Notes: generated by a model from the sequence alone, not told the origin. A stretch of 64,000 nt of DNA from Azolla caroliniana (GCA_043228905.1 JBHGNT010000012.1:2170001-2234000), one strand, 5' to 3'. Positions 44,625 through 56,039 are shown, numbered from the stretch's first letter. Program-made: numbers and translations.

Positions 44625-47600
44625 CTCGCCCCCTCCAAACCCGCACATCCTCCGGTATGTGCCGAAGTTCTTGATTCTTCGTATCCGTCTTCATCCGAAG
44701 CTTCCTCCGATTCTCCCCTTATGTCGACTATGAGTTGTAATCCACTTTCTTCGCTTCCCGCATCATTGTGGTCTTCGTCCGATTGCTCCTCGTTGTCGGC
44801 CTCGACTTGGATCACATAAGGTTTGTCGTCGGTCCGCTTCTTAAAAATCTTCACCCGCTTCCCGGCTATAGGCACTCGTAGTATTGTTCCATCCAACTCG
44901 GACAGTCGGTACGTCCCGTTGTCGAAGACCTTCCGAACCTCGTACGGCCCGAACCACCTTTTCGCGAATTTCCGCATCGTTGTATGTTGATGGTCCAAGC
45001 TACTATCATATACGATCACCCAATCTCCTTCTTCAATCCTCCTCGGTCGTAGTCGGTGCTTTGTGTCGAACCGGCTTTTGTTCCGGAACCGTGCTTCTTG
45101 TTGTCGGCGTGACGCTTCCGCTACATCTTTCGGTCTTCCCTCCAGTTGTCGTATCCGGACCGCTAGTAGTTCTTCCCGGCTCATCTCTTCCTTCCACGGT
45201 AGTATTGTCCATGTCGCGATTGCGGTTTCCGTTGGCATCACCGGTGCTTGTCCGGTCATGAGTTCTGCCGGCATGTAACCGGTCACGGAGCTATGCATCG
45301 TCCGATCCGCCCATAGTGCATACGGAAGCATTTGTGGCCAATCCTTCACCCTTCCGTCGCATGCCTTCGCAAGTGCTTTCACGATCGGACTATGTCCTCG
45401 TTCGATCTTCCCGTTGGCCTCCGGATTGTAGGCCGTTGTCAACGTTAACCGAACTCCATGTTTGGCGAAGAATCCCCTAGCTTTGTCCGAGTCGAGTTCT
45501 CCCCGGTCCGCAATCACTTGTCCTACGCAGCCGTACCTACAAAACACTTCTTCCAAAAGAAATTGGCACACCGCGGCACACGTTTTCCTCCGAAGCGCTC
45601 GACCTTCAACTTGGTTTGTGAGATCTTCTCGAGCTAACACCAAGTATTTCTTTTGTCCAATCCCGGTCGGCATAGCTACAATGTCGACCATCCACTTGAA
45701 GTTGATTGTCGGTGAGAATGTCGGATGCAGCTCATCTCGGTGTCGGACCCCGGAGTAGACTTGACATTTCTCGCAGCTTTCTGTGAACTCCGCGACATCT
45801 TTATACATGTTCTTCCACCAATATCTTTGCTTGATTTTCACAAAAGTTGCCCATGTTCCTCGATGTCCAGCCCAATCGGATTCGTGGAACTCGGACATTA
45901 TCCGGTTTCGTTGCTCTTTCGTCCCGACTACTCGAAGTGGTATCCCATCCGGTCTTTTCGGCGTCCTCCATATTAAACCGTTTTCCAAGAAGAACTTTTG
46001 GACTTGCCTCTTCTTCCTTCGGATCTCGGCTCTCCTTTCTTTATCATTGGTTGAATCCTCGACCTCTTGTAGCATCTTCCCGATCATCAAGGTTTCCCCC
46101 TCGTATTCTTCTTCCCGGAATTCTCGGATCACGTTCACTCGGCATATGTGTTCTGACGTGAAGTAGTCTTCGGAAACTTCTTCATTATCTGATTCGGTTA
46201 TGTCGTCTTCAAACCGCGCCCTCGATAACATGTCCGCTACCGCGTTGTCCTTCCCCGAGATGTGTCGAACCTCCGGATTAAGTGACTTGACATATGCAAT
46301 CCACCTTAGCATAGCCACATCCGGTATCGTACAACACCGCATCATCCCGAGTATCGGAAGACAATCCGTCTCGATCACCACTTCAGCTCCGATCAAATAA
46401 TCTCGATCCGATTTTATCGCCGACACGACTCCCCACAATTCTCTTTTGACTTGTGCATATCCGCGTTGCCTTTCGTTGAGGACCTTTGCTCCAAATCGAA
46501 TCGGATACCGCGAACCATCCGAGTCGGCTTGATTGATGACCCACCCGATACCGGTTGGACTTGTATCAACCGTTACTATGATTGGCCGCTCGTAGCTTGG
46601 CTTCTTAAGTGATTCCGCCCTCCATAGTGTCTTCTTGAGCTTCCTCATGGCTTTAGTGTGTTCCGGTTTCCACTCGAATTTCTTACCTTTCCGCAACAAG
46701 TGATAGAGCGGGTCCGCTATATGTGCATAGTGCGGAATCCATATGTGATAGAATGCACACGCACCCAGAAACCTTCGGACTTCCGATGTTGACTCACATA
46801 CTTCCTTCATAGCTTGAATCGCATCGATCTTTGTTGGTGATGGTCTTCGGCCGTAGGGTCCACATAGATGTCCGACCACCAATATTTCTTCTTTCCCGAA
46901 TGCCGATTTCTCCCCGGAAAGTGTTAGGTGCACATCTTCTAGCTTTCGCAACACTTTCTCGCAATCATGAATATGGTCGACCACGAACTTTCGGCATCCC
47001 CGATCATCCATAGTCTCATCTTTTTCTTCCACCGCGCATCCTTTCATCGGAATGTCATCTAGAAACGGCATCGTTATCTCCGGGATGCAATCTCGAAGCA
47101 CCTTGTTCATCGCGTTCATCATATGTGCAACCGAGTTTGTCGCTCCTTGTGGTAGTGTGCACATTCGAACTAGTCCTATCGGTGTCCGCATGGTAGTGAT
47201 GTCTCGGCTCTCCACGGCTAGTTGGAATTGGTCATACCCCGAGTATAGGTCCCCGATGGAGTATATCGCACGTCCGGCAAAAGCTTCCGCGAATTCGTCC
47301 ACTATCGGACCGACTCCCGAGTTCCGGATCGTGACCTTGTTCACCGGTTGCAAGTCTTGGATGAATCGGAGTGACCCATTCTTCTTCGGAACCGTAAACC
47401 ATCGATTTGAGTACGGAGCACTTGATGGCTCTAGAATCCCCATCGCCACCTTCTCCTTGAGCAAGTCGATGACTTTCGGAATATGCGCCCGTGGCACCGG
47501 AATCGGCTTCAGGTTCCACGGTACATGATCAATCGTGAAAATCACCATCGGCTCCACTATCTTTGGATCAATGCATCCGATCTCCCTCGATGTGAACGCG

Positions 47601-48219
47601 AATGCTTTGCCATGTTGCTCCAACATCTCTCGAAACCGTTTTTCTTCTTCTTGTAAGAGGAACCCACCTCCACCGATCCGAAGTTTCTTCCGGGTCTCAT
47701 CTGTGAAGGCATGTCCGATATCCACGGACTTCCGAAGTGTCGGATCTCCCGAGACTTCTTTCTTCTTTTGTTCGCTATCGGCGGGTAGTGGTCCCGCGGC
47801 CGGTTTCACCTTCTTCTCCACGGTCTTGTATTTCGTACTTACCATTGCTTCTTCTTTGCGGAGCGCATCCGGCCCCATTTTCGCAACGATCTCGTACATC
47901 TCGACCGATTCCACCGGGACTACCCGGTTCCCTTGGCTTTTATCTTCCGCAAGCTCTTCAAGCCGTTGTAGTGTATTCCCATAGAACACTTCCTCGATCA
48001 CTCCCACGATTTCTTCGTCTTCTTTTATTATTGATGCCGACCGTAACTTATCCTCCACTTGTCGGTATTGTTTCTTCATTCCTCCGGTCACGGCCGTGTA
48101 CGTAGATGCCCCATCCGGGCCGATTCGTACTTGTTTTGCTCCGAGAGTTTTCTTCCTGTGTGGGGTATCAGGGCTTCTCGGACTATCACTTCCCCACTCC
48201 GCAACAGTCCGCTTTAAAA
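44612..48219 (-). CDS. Pol of element B: reverse transcriptase, RNase H, integrase
   Basis: Open in the -1 frame relative to gag-PR from about 48219; first in-frame ATG at 48079, about 1155 codons. RT: PKKNGSLRFIQDLQPVNKVTIRN, IYSIGDLYSGYDQFQLA (catalytic Asp), LPQGATNS, then FLDDIPMKG, with Phe-Leu-Asp-Asp for the usual Tyr-x-Asp-Asp (about 47060). RNase H: VTVDTSPTGIGWV, VKRELWGVVSAI, ETDCLPIL, DMLSRARFED. Integrase: zinc domain (FHESDWAGHRG, CEKCQVY), core Asp in WMVDIVAMP, Asp in VIADRGELD, Glu in NGKIERGH, then RWFGPYEVRKV. The C-terminus is acidic and has no chromodomain. No stops or frameshifts are seen. Sequence style recalls elements annotated in fungi; a search is needed to place it. 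Confidence 0.92.
44625..44642 (-). other. polypurine tract of element B
   Basis: In sense, GGAGGGGGCGAG directly precedes the 3' LTR. Confidence 0.75.
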
Positions 48220-49242
48220 ATCCATTCTCACTTGGGACAAGAGTTCCCTCTTGTTCCTTTCGTGATTTGCCGGCACCGTTAGGAATTGGACGGATTTCCC
48301 TCCGTTTTGGCTCCGAATTCGCGCAAAAGCCGCACCACTATCGAGCACCTTCGTCTCCATCCGTGAAGCCGTGATAAAGGGTTGGCCGAGGATGACAGAA
48401 TGTGAAACCTCATCCTGCACAAAGAAATTTTGGTCAATTTCGACATCCCCGATCTTTACCGTCACATCCGGACAAGCCGCAAATAGGTCTTCTGTCGTTT
48501 TCGTGGCTGCCCGAATCTTCCATCCATGGTTGGTGTTTATAGGCCACTTCCCCTTTCGGTAGAACTCCTTGGACATCAAGTTGATCTCCGATCCGTGATC
48601 AATCAATGCTAGCACGGGTTCTTTGATGTTGCCGATTCGGACCGGAGTCTCCGTAGTCGCACGTGCCCAGTGTGGCCTTGTATAATGGGAGTTCGGAATT
48701 TCGCCTTCCACTTCGGTGTCGTTCATTGAAACGGTATTTGCATTCACCCTTGGAGCATTTTCCTCCGTACTTTGTCTCTTCCTTTTCACGAGATCCACGA
48801 GAAGATCGTGAAACTCCTTCTTCGCTATTCCGAGTAGTTCCCGCAGCGAAAAATCTACCCGGCTATCCAAGATTCTTTCCTCGAACACTCTTTTCAAGTC
48901 GGTTTGTTGTTCTATGTCCGAGGCGAGCTTGAATGCCGGAGTCGCCTTTTCTTTTCCCTTACCTCCGGAGTTCCAGCTTTCCGGTATCTTCGATGGTCCG
49001 GCCGCATCCTCCGTGCGTCGTCGTTTCTCGTCCACATACACCTCATGTAATTGACACAGGGCGTATATGCTATTCTTGTCGACAGGGCACTCCCATCCCG
49101 TAGCTTCCCGGACGCCTTCCGCGGTGTTTCGGATATCGTTGGAGTCGGTTTTCTCGGTGTTTCCTAGCACCTCCGGCCAGAAAGACGCCTTCGCTCCCGA
49201 TGACTCCCCGACACATATTCCCGCGGTTGTCGCATAGTCGCT
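48214..49242 (-). pseudogene. protease-containing part of the gag-PR frame of element B
   Basis: Continues the gag frame beyond the solo LTR and stops at 48214. A linker with TGWECPVDKNSIYALCQLHEVYVDEKRRR leads to a retropepsin-like domain: VLALIDHGSEINLMS (active site Asp-His-Gly-Ser instead of the usual Asp-Ser/Thr-Gly), VKIGDVEIDQNFFVQD, SVILGQPFITASRMETKVLD, ARIRSQNGGKSVQFL. The stop TAA at 48216-48214 follows a T run, and the pol frame is -1 and already open there. The protein cannot be made with gag in this copy because of the solo LTR; otherwise this portion is intact. Confidence 0.8.
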
Positions 49243-49925
49243 TCTTGCCGAGGTTTTGGACTAGGAGAAAAGAAAAATACAAATAAGGCTAGTAAAGAAT
49301 AGGTATAAAGAGTTATAAGATAAGAATCTCGTGAATCCCACGAGTTTAGTATATTTAGTCAATATTTCGGTAGTAAGAGAGAATTATTTTAGCAAATTCG
49401 TGAATCCCACGAATATTTTAGATTGATTGATCATTATAGAAAAATAATCAACAAAAACTACAATGTGCTCCCCATCCTTATATAGTGATGGGAGAGACTA
49501 AGCATAGCTACATGCTTTTTCTAATATGTTCATGCACACTAAATGTGCATGTGATGCTTTTCTAATCCTTACTTTTATTTGCTAAATATAGTGCTCATTC
49601 ATGCTAGATGTGCATGAGTCACTTTTTAGTCGCTTGCGTTTTTCTATAAAATATTCACGCACTCTAAAAATGCATGATTTACCTTTTAATAAAGGTAGGC
49701 GCAAATAAAGCACTTATAGTTATTAAATCTATTTGTAGAACACTAAAGATAAGGTAGCATAATGGTAAAGTTGAGGTTTGGCTACATGGAGGTACAAGGT
49801 TCGAATCCTGCCCTATGCACGTGATAAATATCTTAATATATTATTTTATTTATTTATATGTAATTAAATCGGTTATATTATTTTTACTTTTTCACGTAGT
49901 GTACGAAATACACTACGATAGCGCT
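49238..49925 (-). mobile_element. solo LTR of a related family inside gag of element B
   Basis: 49243-49920 (678 bp) aligns with the element B LTRs (CCGAGGTTTTGGACTAGGAG, CGTGAATCCCACGA, CTCCCCATCCTTATATAG, AATGTGCATGTGATGCTTTT) but is clearly diverged. Flanking 5-mers TCGCT (49238-49242) and GCGCT (49921-49925) differ by one base and are a likely target duplication. It contains the best tRNA-like module of the window: A box TAGCATAATGGTAAAG at 49755 and B box GGTTCGAATCC at 49798-49808, on the + strand. Confidence 0.85.
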
Positions 49926-50765
49926 ATCGCACCATATGCACCGTCGATCCGTATATTTGGAGCTTGTGGGGCGGTCATCCGACTTCTTCACCATCGCGAT
50001 CTTTAGATTCTCCATCTCCTTCAGCAGCTGCTCCACCGTAGACGCGTCGACTCCCTTCTCGGCCGTAATCTCCCGAGCCCTCGGTTGATGGTCTTCCAGT
50101 CCCGTTCTCGGTTTCGGAATCGGTTCCGACACCCTCTTTTCTTCGTTGGCAAGCCATTGCCCCCTCTTCGTGTACCGCGCGACGATATCCCGCACGCTTT
50201 CCCATGTTTCGGTGAGGCCGCTTTCGGTGGTCGTGTCCTCAAGAAGCACTCCGAGATCTTTCCGGTCCCGGACGTCCACAGCTCGCAAAAACATGATGAC
50301 TTTGTCCGGCGCAAGAATAGTTTGATCTCTCGCGGACAACCTCCCGAACCGACTTTCGAATGTCGAAAACACTTCGAGGACCTTCAACCCCTTACCTGAC
50401 GTTTCCACCCAATCCTCGGATCCCCTCCGCGTTGCCTTGGAGGAGTCCTCGATGGCAAACGTGGTCTTTAACGCCTCTTCGAATGCTTCCCACGTCGGAT
50501 TTTGTTGTTGCAACCCGTGGATACTCCCTTGAAGCCCGTCGGTCGCCACCCGGTTAAAGGATGTCACTTGCAGTCCTTCCGAAGCCCGGCACCGGAGCAT
50601 CTCCGCCTTGTAGTCCTGCAAATATCGCGACACATCCTTACCATTAAATTGCCCGTTGCGTTGCACGAGCCGCTCTACTGATGCCGAAATCTCCGACATC
50701 GTGCGTTGTTCTTGAAGCATCCGTTCGAACATCGCCATCATATTGTTAGCTTGTTGAGCCTCCAT
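49884..50765 (-). pseudogene. Gag of element B, truncated by a solo LTR
   Basis: Starts at ATG 50765 (MEAQQANNMMAMFE). About 280 codons of capsid-like helical protein (VERLVQRNGQFNGKDVSRYLQDY, DGLQGSIHGLQQQNPTWEAFEEAL, FLRAVDVRDRKDLGVLLED, DIVARYTKRGQW), with a basic linker and the start of a zinc-knuckle-like CIWC. The coding sequence then enters a solo LTR at 49920 and meets a stop at 49884. The frames on both sides of the solo LTR are in register once it and one 5-bp repeat are discounted, so gag and protease were one reading frame. No start nearer the LTR was chosen because upstream codons are GTG only. Confidence 0.8.
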
Positions 50766-50784
50766 CTCCTTGCCACCCGTCTTC

Positions 50785-50803
50785 ACGTCGGGTTCACCAA
50801 CTG
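50785..50803 (-). promoter_or_regulatory. likely primer-binding site of element B
   Basis: In sense, the sequence after the 5' LTR reads CAGTTGGTGAACCCGACGTG; TGGTGAACCCGACG starts with the TGG that would pair with a tRNA CCA end. The tRNA could not be assigned. Confidence 0.5.
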
Positions 50804-51567
50804 TGTCGTGCCTTTCGGCTCCGGATCGTTGCGTGAGTCGGGTGGGAACCGCCGAGGTTTTGGACTAGGAGAAAGAAGTTCGTGAGATAGAGATTAATTA
50901 TGAGTAAATAGCAAAGAGAAAGATAAGAAACTCGTGAATCACACGAGTATACTATATTAATTGGTACTTAGGGTGTTAAGAGAGAAGTAGACGTATAAAT
51001 CGTGAATCCCACGAATAATTTTTGTATTGATTAATTCTTAATCCAAAAAAAATCAACAACAACTACAATGTGCTCCCCATCCTTATATAGTGATGGGAGA
51101 GACTAAGCATAGCTACATGCTTTTTCTCATATGTTCATGCACACTAAATGTGCATGTGATGCTTTTTTTTTTTTTATATATTAAAGAAATACACGATTTA
51201 CCTTTTAATAAAGGTATGCATAAATAAAGGTCTTATTATAAATATTAAATCTATATTTAAAACACTTAAGATAATTTAATGTAATGGTAAGGTTGGGGTT
51301 TGTCAACGTGGAGGTGCAAAGTTCGAATCACGCCCTGCACAGTAGTGAGTATTTCCTTTCCTTTTACATTTATGTCCCTTTATCCGGCTCTTCCTTGCCG
51401 GTATGCCGTTTTCTTCCTTGCCGGTATGCCGTTTTCCTCCTTGCCGGTATGCCGTTTTTCCTCCTTGCCGGTATGCCGTTTTCTTCCGGTTCTCACCGAG
51501 CACTCCATTCTCTATCCGGAGGGACAAAAATATAATTTCCACATAGTGTGCAACCTACACTATGACA
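50804..51567 (-). repeat. 5' LTR of element B
   Basis: 764 bp, almost identical to the 3' LTR, including tandem CCTTGCCGGTATGCCG repeats (about 51390-51488), tRNA-like module (about 51281-51332) and TATA box near 51090. Confidence 0.93.
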
Positions 51568-51583
51568 CCGGTTTAGGCTAAAC

Positions 51584-51646
<63 letters not shown>

Positions 51647-51844
51647 CTTGTCTATTGTCTCCCTCCCTCCCTCTCTTTCTCTCTCTAAAATTTCTAAACA
51701 GCTTAGCCGGCTTGAGCCGGTTTGGCGAGGCTCAAGCCGAGTCGAGTCGAGCCACTAAGCCGCTAAGCCGCTAAGCCGTTTTCAAGCCGACTAAGCCAAA
51801 CGGTTTAGGCTTGAGCCGAGCCGTTGCCGATCCCTACTTGTACC

Positions 51845-52439
51845 TCCAATGTAGAAGAGAATTGATTTACCACTAAGGCTATAATCATACACGTAAAACT
51901 TTATGTATTTACTTTTCATATTCACATTACATACGAAATGACAATACAAAACTGTGTGCACAAAACCATGGTTTTAAGCCAATGGTTTCGTGCATGTCAC
52001 AAAGCAAAACTGTGTGACATTGTCTTCCTCGACTCTAACATCCACATCATTGTCTTTTAAGGTCATCAAACATCCTCCTTAGTTTGAGACCCAAGTGGTC
52101 CCGCTCAAGTAGCACACACACGCGAGCATTTTCGCGACGACGGTTTAGATGAGTCTGGTAAAAGAAGTGAAGGGACCTAATGTACATGTTCTTTGAGTAT
52201 TTGAAATGACTCATCTAGATGATCCTTCCGAGGGATTGGTTTTGTAGACTTGCCGCATTTGATGTTCTAAAAGGTTTTTAAATGGTGTCGCCAATTAGGA
52301 GTTATTACAAATAGCTTTTTACAAAACACCCACAAAACCTAAAAATGAACGTAACTCTCAAATGATTTGTGGAGTAGACCTTAGTTTGACTTTCTCTATT
52401 TGAGAAAGATCAATTTGTACATCCTATTTAGTGGCCAAA
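51845..52439. other. spacer right of the nest
   Basis: The first ~45 bp carry the A-box half of the split tRNA-like sequence (GATTTACCACTAAGGCTA at 51864-51881, antisense). The rest shows no gene. Confidence 0.55.
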
Positions 52440-53110
52440 TGTCCAAGATATATAATTGACTTTTAAAAAAATTCACATTTCTATATCATGGCGTGAATGT
52501 TTGAAGGACAAAATAGAGGTGTGTACTATGTTCGTCTAGTGACAACTATAAATAAGAACATCATCCAAGAAAAACAACAATGAACTATTTGAGTTAATAT
52601 CAAAACATATCATTCACTTCTTGTTGGAATGTAGTTGGAGCATTAATCAAACCAAAAGGTATAACTAGAAACTCATAATGGTCATAACGCGTACAAAATG
52701 TTGTTTGAATATCATTTTTGATAATTCGTATCTAATGATAACTAGTTCTCAAATCAATCTTTGAAAATGATTTAACTCCTAGACAATATACCAAATCATC
52801 TGCGCAAGGCAAGACTTTATTGAAACGGTGATGATTAATACATAGTCGCCACGATCCATTTTTTTTTCTTGACCAAAAAGATTGGTGCACCCGAAGGTGA
52901 TTTACTATAACGTATATAACCCATCCTTAAGTACTCCTTAAGTTGCGAAGCAATCTCATTTGCTTCATTTCGACTAAGTCAATACCGAGGAATACCTAGT
53001 ATGAGATCAATATGGTGGTCAATATTATGTTTAGCCTAGGGAAGATATCTTGAAACTCTTTTAAGAGTGAGTCAAGAACTTGTTGTTTATATTATGTTAA
53101 TTGATCCCCA
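52440..53110 (-). pseudogene. decayed Ty3 reverse transcriptase (relic element C)
   Basis: Minus-strand reading gives a Ty3 RT with many lesions: LLKEFQDIFPRLN, then WRLCINHHRFNKV, FSKIDLRTSYH-stop-IRI, TTFCTRYDHYEFLVIPFGLINAPTTFQQ and a frameshifted FIVVFLDD block. It continues the protease and gag parts at 56055-57316, from which it was separated by the LINE insertion at 53126-56039. Confidence 0.85.
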
Positions 53111-53279
53111 TCACTTAATATACTTTTTTTTTAAAAAACCTAAATATCCTTCCATTAGTTTTTAGAAAAGTCATAACAACTGCAACATACAAAATATTTT
53201 TTCCCCAACTCATCTTTATAAGACGATGGTTAAGGAAACAAATCTATGTACTCCAAAGTAGAGGAAAAACTAATTTGAA

Positions 53280-54185
53280 AATTATTCTATAGACACATTC
53301 CAAGCTATTCCATTGACAACAACAAAAGTAGTTGCATCCAGAGACAAGCCCTCACAGCTCAAAGATATGAACCATTTCAATGCTTCTTCAACCTGCTCTT
53401 GTTTAGCATAATTTGTAATCACAAGCTATTCCATAAACATAAACAAAAGTTGTGACATCCAGAGACAAGCCCTCGCAACTCCTAGATTGGAACCATTAGA
53501 ATGATTTTTCAGCATGCTATATCCACCAATGCAATTCCAATAAATCTTCCTTTACCCTAAAAACCGAATGCTACCACAAGCTTCCAAGGTAGAGAACAAT
53601 GTATTCCATGCCTCTACATCTCGGTTTTGAAGGCGATCAAATACATTCTATGCTTCTTCAAGACAACCACATTTCATATGCATGTTTGTAAACACAAAAA
53701 GAATGCTTCCTCTTTCCACATCAATCATCTTGTTGGTTACCACCAAATTCCTGCCTCTATACTCCCTCCATTCTCTTGAAACTACGTCGTATACATGAAG
53801 ACAATGAACCACTTGTATGCTCACACAACTTCGGAGAACCATAGCATGCAGACCATTCTTCAAATTACATCATTTTGCCACATCCGATCCTTGTTGTATG
53901 ATCACCAAGTAAACCACAAAAAATCTCTGTTGAACCATGATCCACCTAGCCACATATAGCATATGTCCAACAGAGCCTTTCCAAGCTCAATATTGTCTTT
54001 TAGCAGCCTGATACTCATGATTCCTTCGTCAAAGTTTTTGTACCTATTAACCACTCCTATAGTGCCACATGGTAGTAATATCCTAAAATTAGTGCATTTT
54101 TAGAAGCCATAGCCCGAACCGGAAGTCCCTCTTTCCTCATAGGTAAAACACAAGATGAGGGTCATCTGGCGGCCTTCTAGCGTCT
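53280..54185 (-). pseudogene. pentatricopeptide-repeat (PPR) gene fragment
   Basis: In minus sense, broken frames give PPR-like helices: TNMHMKCGCLEEA-stop-NVFDRLQNRDVEAWNTLF..EACGSIR (53.58-53.70 kb) and YAKQEQVEEALKWFISLSCEGL followed by SLDATTF (53.33-53.42 kb), matching the pattern of plant organellar PPR proteins (NxYxKCGxxEEAxxVF, GYAKxGxxEEAL, EGLxPDxxTF). A partial duplicate of the second motif is adjacent. Several stops and frame shifts make it non-functional. It lies wholly within the LINE insertion. Confidence 0.65.
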
Positions 54186-54189
54186 TCCA

Positions 54190-55000
54190 TTACTTTGTCT
54201 CCACACAAAGAAGTTGCATTGTGAAACACCATCCTTCTTCAACCTGCTCATAGTTAGCTACACTGAAAATTGCTCTAGTCATCCTCCCCAGAAAAAAGAG
54301 AAAACCACACCCCAAATTTGAAAAGTAAATGAAACATAATCTATCCTTCTTGTCACTCCCTAGAAGTGCTTCAACATCCTTTAACATCATCCATCTCTGC
54401 CCCATAATAAAAAGATTTTCTCATAAGGATGGCTTCCCCAAGCAAAGCCAAACCACTCTTGTAATTTCCACTTTCAATGTACACAAAGTAGCTACATCTT
54501 GAGACAGTCTTTTATTTCCACATTTAACCAACTTATAAATAGCAATACATAAGGCTTGGTACCAAATGTATACATCCTAATACAATACCTTTTGACAATT
54601 TGTCTCCACTAATCCTCCCCAGAAAACTAAAAAAACCACTCCCCAACTTTGAAAAGTCATTGAAACATAATCTAGCCTCCTTGTCACTCCCTAGAACTGC
54701 TTCAACATCTTTTAACATCATCCATCTTTGTCACAAACACAAAGCAAAAAGATTTTCCCCACAAGGATGGCTTCCCCAAGCAAAGCCAAACCACTCTTCT
54801 AATTCCACTTTCAACGTACACAAAATTGATGCATCTTAATGCAATCTTCTATCTTCCACATTCAACTTGCTCATAGTCAGCAATACATAACCTGCTATCA
54901 AATTTCTACATCTTAGTATAATACCTTTTGACAGTTTGTCTCCTCTCATCCTCCCTAGAAAAATGAGAAAACCATTCCCCAAAAAATAAGAAAGGACTAG
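54190..55000. repeat. about 2.5 tandem copies of a ~335-bp unit in the LINE 3' region
   Basis: Starts of units near 54285, 54620 and 54960 share (in minus sense) TTTCTGGGGAGGAT, GGAGACAAA-TGTCAAAAGGT, and downstream GAGTGGTTTGGCTTTGCTTGG and GATGGATGATGTTAAA. Each unit carries a TATGAGCA(A/G)GTTGAA word that also appears in the PPR-like part. Confidence 0.8.
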
Positions 55001-56039
55001 GCGGAGGAAACAACCATCGTGGTGGCACATAATTCCAACAGTTATCATGTGTCCCATCCAACCATAGAGGTATTGGCCACCATGTATGACAAATTTTCCT
55101 TCTTTTCTTATACACCTTTTCTGCTGGCCCTTTAATATTATCGTACTCTCCCTTAATTGTATGTACTAAGTTGTCCCAGAACATCTTTATCATATCCACC
55201 ACATTATACTCGATACCTTCATATTTCTTGTTGCACCTACATGTCCACCACACCCATAAAGCATTAATCGAGACAATATTCCAAACAAAAACCTTTTTAA
55301 AATATTTACCACCCGGACTATTCGGGAGAACTGCTTCAATTCTATTCTCCGACACACGCAATGCTTCCACACAATGCTCCCCCTCATACATGGATACTTG
55401 GACATCCAAAGACCCCCAAAGAACAGCTCCCCATGTAAAAATCACTCCTCTATATTTACAAGAAAACATCCTAAGTATTCTTCCCCAATATTGTTGAACT
55501 GCAATACAAGTCCAAAACAAATGTTTCAAAGTCTCCTCCTGTACTTAGCAACACACACAATGACAATCATGAACCTGTCCTTTTAGATGACAACCTACAG
55601 GTAAAGCATAATGAAGTAATAACCACTTAAAAGAAATGGCTCTCCGTAGACATGGTAAAGTTCATAAACTTTTCCAATAAGCTACCAAATATTGAGGCGA
55701 TATTGCACCTGACTCCCAATACTTTTGTGTAGCAGGACTTATGGAATGATGTTGCAACAAGAAGCGTCTCCCATAGGCCACAGAGTACTGAAAAAAGGGA
55801 GAGTTCTACTTTCTTGTTCATTTGCCGAAGATCTTCCAACCAACCGCCATGCATAGTCAGCCGGGTCCCAATTAAGGTGTTCCACCGGCTTACTTTGAAA
55901 TGCCCACAGTTGTCGTGCATGGTCTGCCACAAAAGGGTTAGGATCTAGGAAAATCTTCTTCTCTAACATAGCAATGACCCTAATGGGTTTTTGGGAGGCT
56001 AGTTGCATAACTTCAACTTCTTCTTCCACTAAATAAAAG
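54906..56039 (-). pseudogene. LINE ORF2 C-terminal part (zf-RVT region)
   Basis: Two blocks: 56039-55627 (SQKPIRVIAMLEKKIFLDPN, WDPADYAWRLVGRSS) and 55529-54906 (KHLFWTCIAVQQYWGRIL, ALWVWWTCRCNKKYEG, WDNLVHTIKGEYDNIKGP, YVPPRWLFPPP). They correspond to the C-terminal part of the LINE ORF2 at 30.2-31.2 kb. Stops and frame changes separate them. Confidence 0.82.

Larger units (their letters stand above)
43865..51567 (-). mobile_element. Ty3-type LTR retrotransposon B (unusual lineage), nested in the hAT element
   Basis: 7703 bp on the minus strand; 5' LTR 50804-51567 (764 bp), 3' LTR 43865-44624 (760 bp), differing by a few substitutions and short indels, so young. Order in sense: LTR, leader, gag, protease in the same frame, RT-RNase H-integrase in the -1 frame, purine tract, LTR. 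A solo LTR of a related family interrupts gag. Flanks at the insertion (CTGGT and CCGGT) agree in 4 of 5 bases, so the target duplication is not clean. GC is higher than surroundings. Confidence 0.93.
43740..51844. mobile_element. hAT-type non-autonomous DNA element hosting a Ty3 element
   Basis: Ends 43748 (TAGGGATCGACAATGGTTCGG) and 51836 are inverted: the right end reads back as TAGGGATCGGCAACGGCTCGG. Perfect 8-bp target duplication CTTGTACC at 43740-43747 and 51837-51844, typical of hAT transposition. Without the nested Ty3 element it is about 385 bp, rich in AAGCC/GGCTT and GGTTTAGGC words, with a (CT)n tract at 51594-51641. No transposase is present. It split a tRNA-like sequence at its B box. 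Confidence 0.88.

Noticed and set aside
44340-44674. Cys/Arg-rich open frames repeated at 51284-51581
   Set aside because: They come from the tandem CCTTGCCGGTATGCCG repeats within the element B LTRs.
47052-48374. Plus-strand open frames opposite element B pol
   Set aside because: Antisense shadows of the pol and protease frames; no motifs.
43865-51567. Fungal contamination as the source of element B
   Set aside because: The element is nested in plant-type DNA with hAT target duplication intact on both sides and a related solo LTR inside, so it is genuinely integrated.
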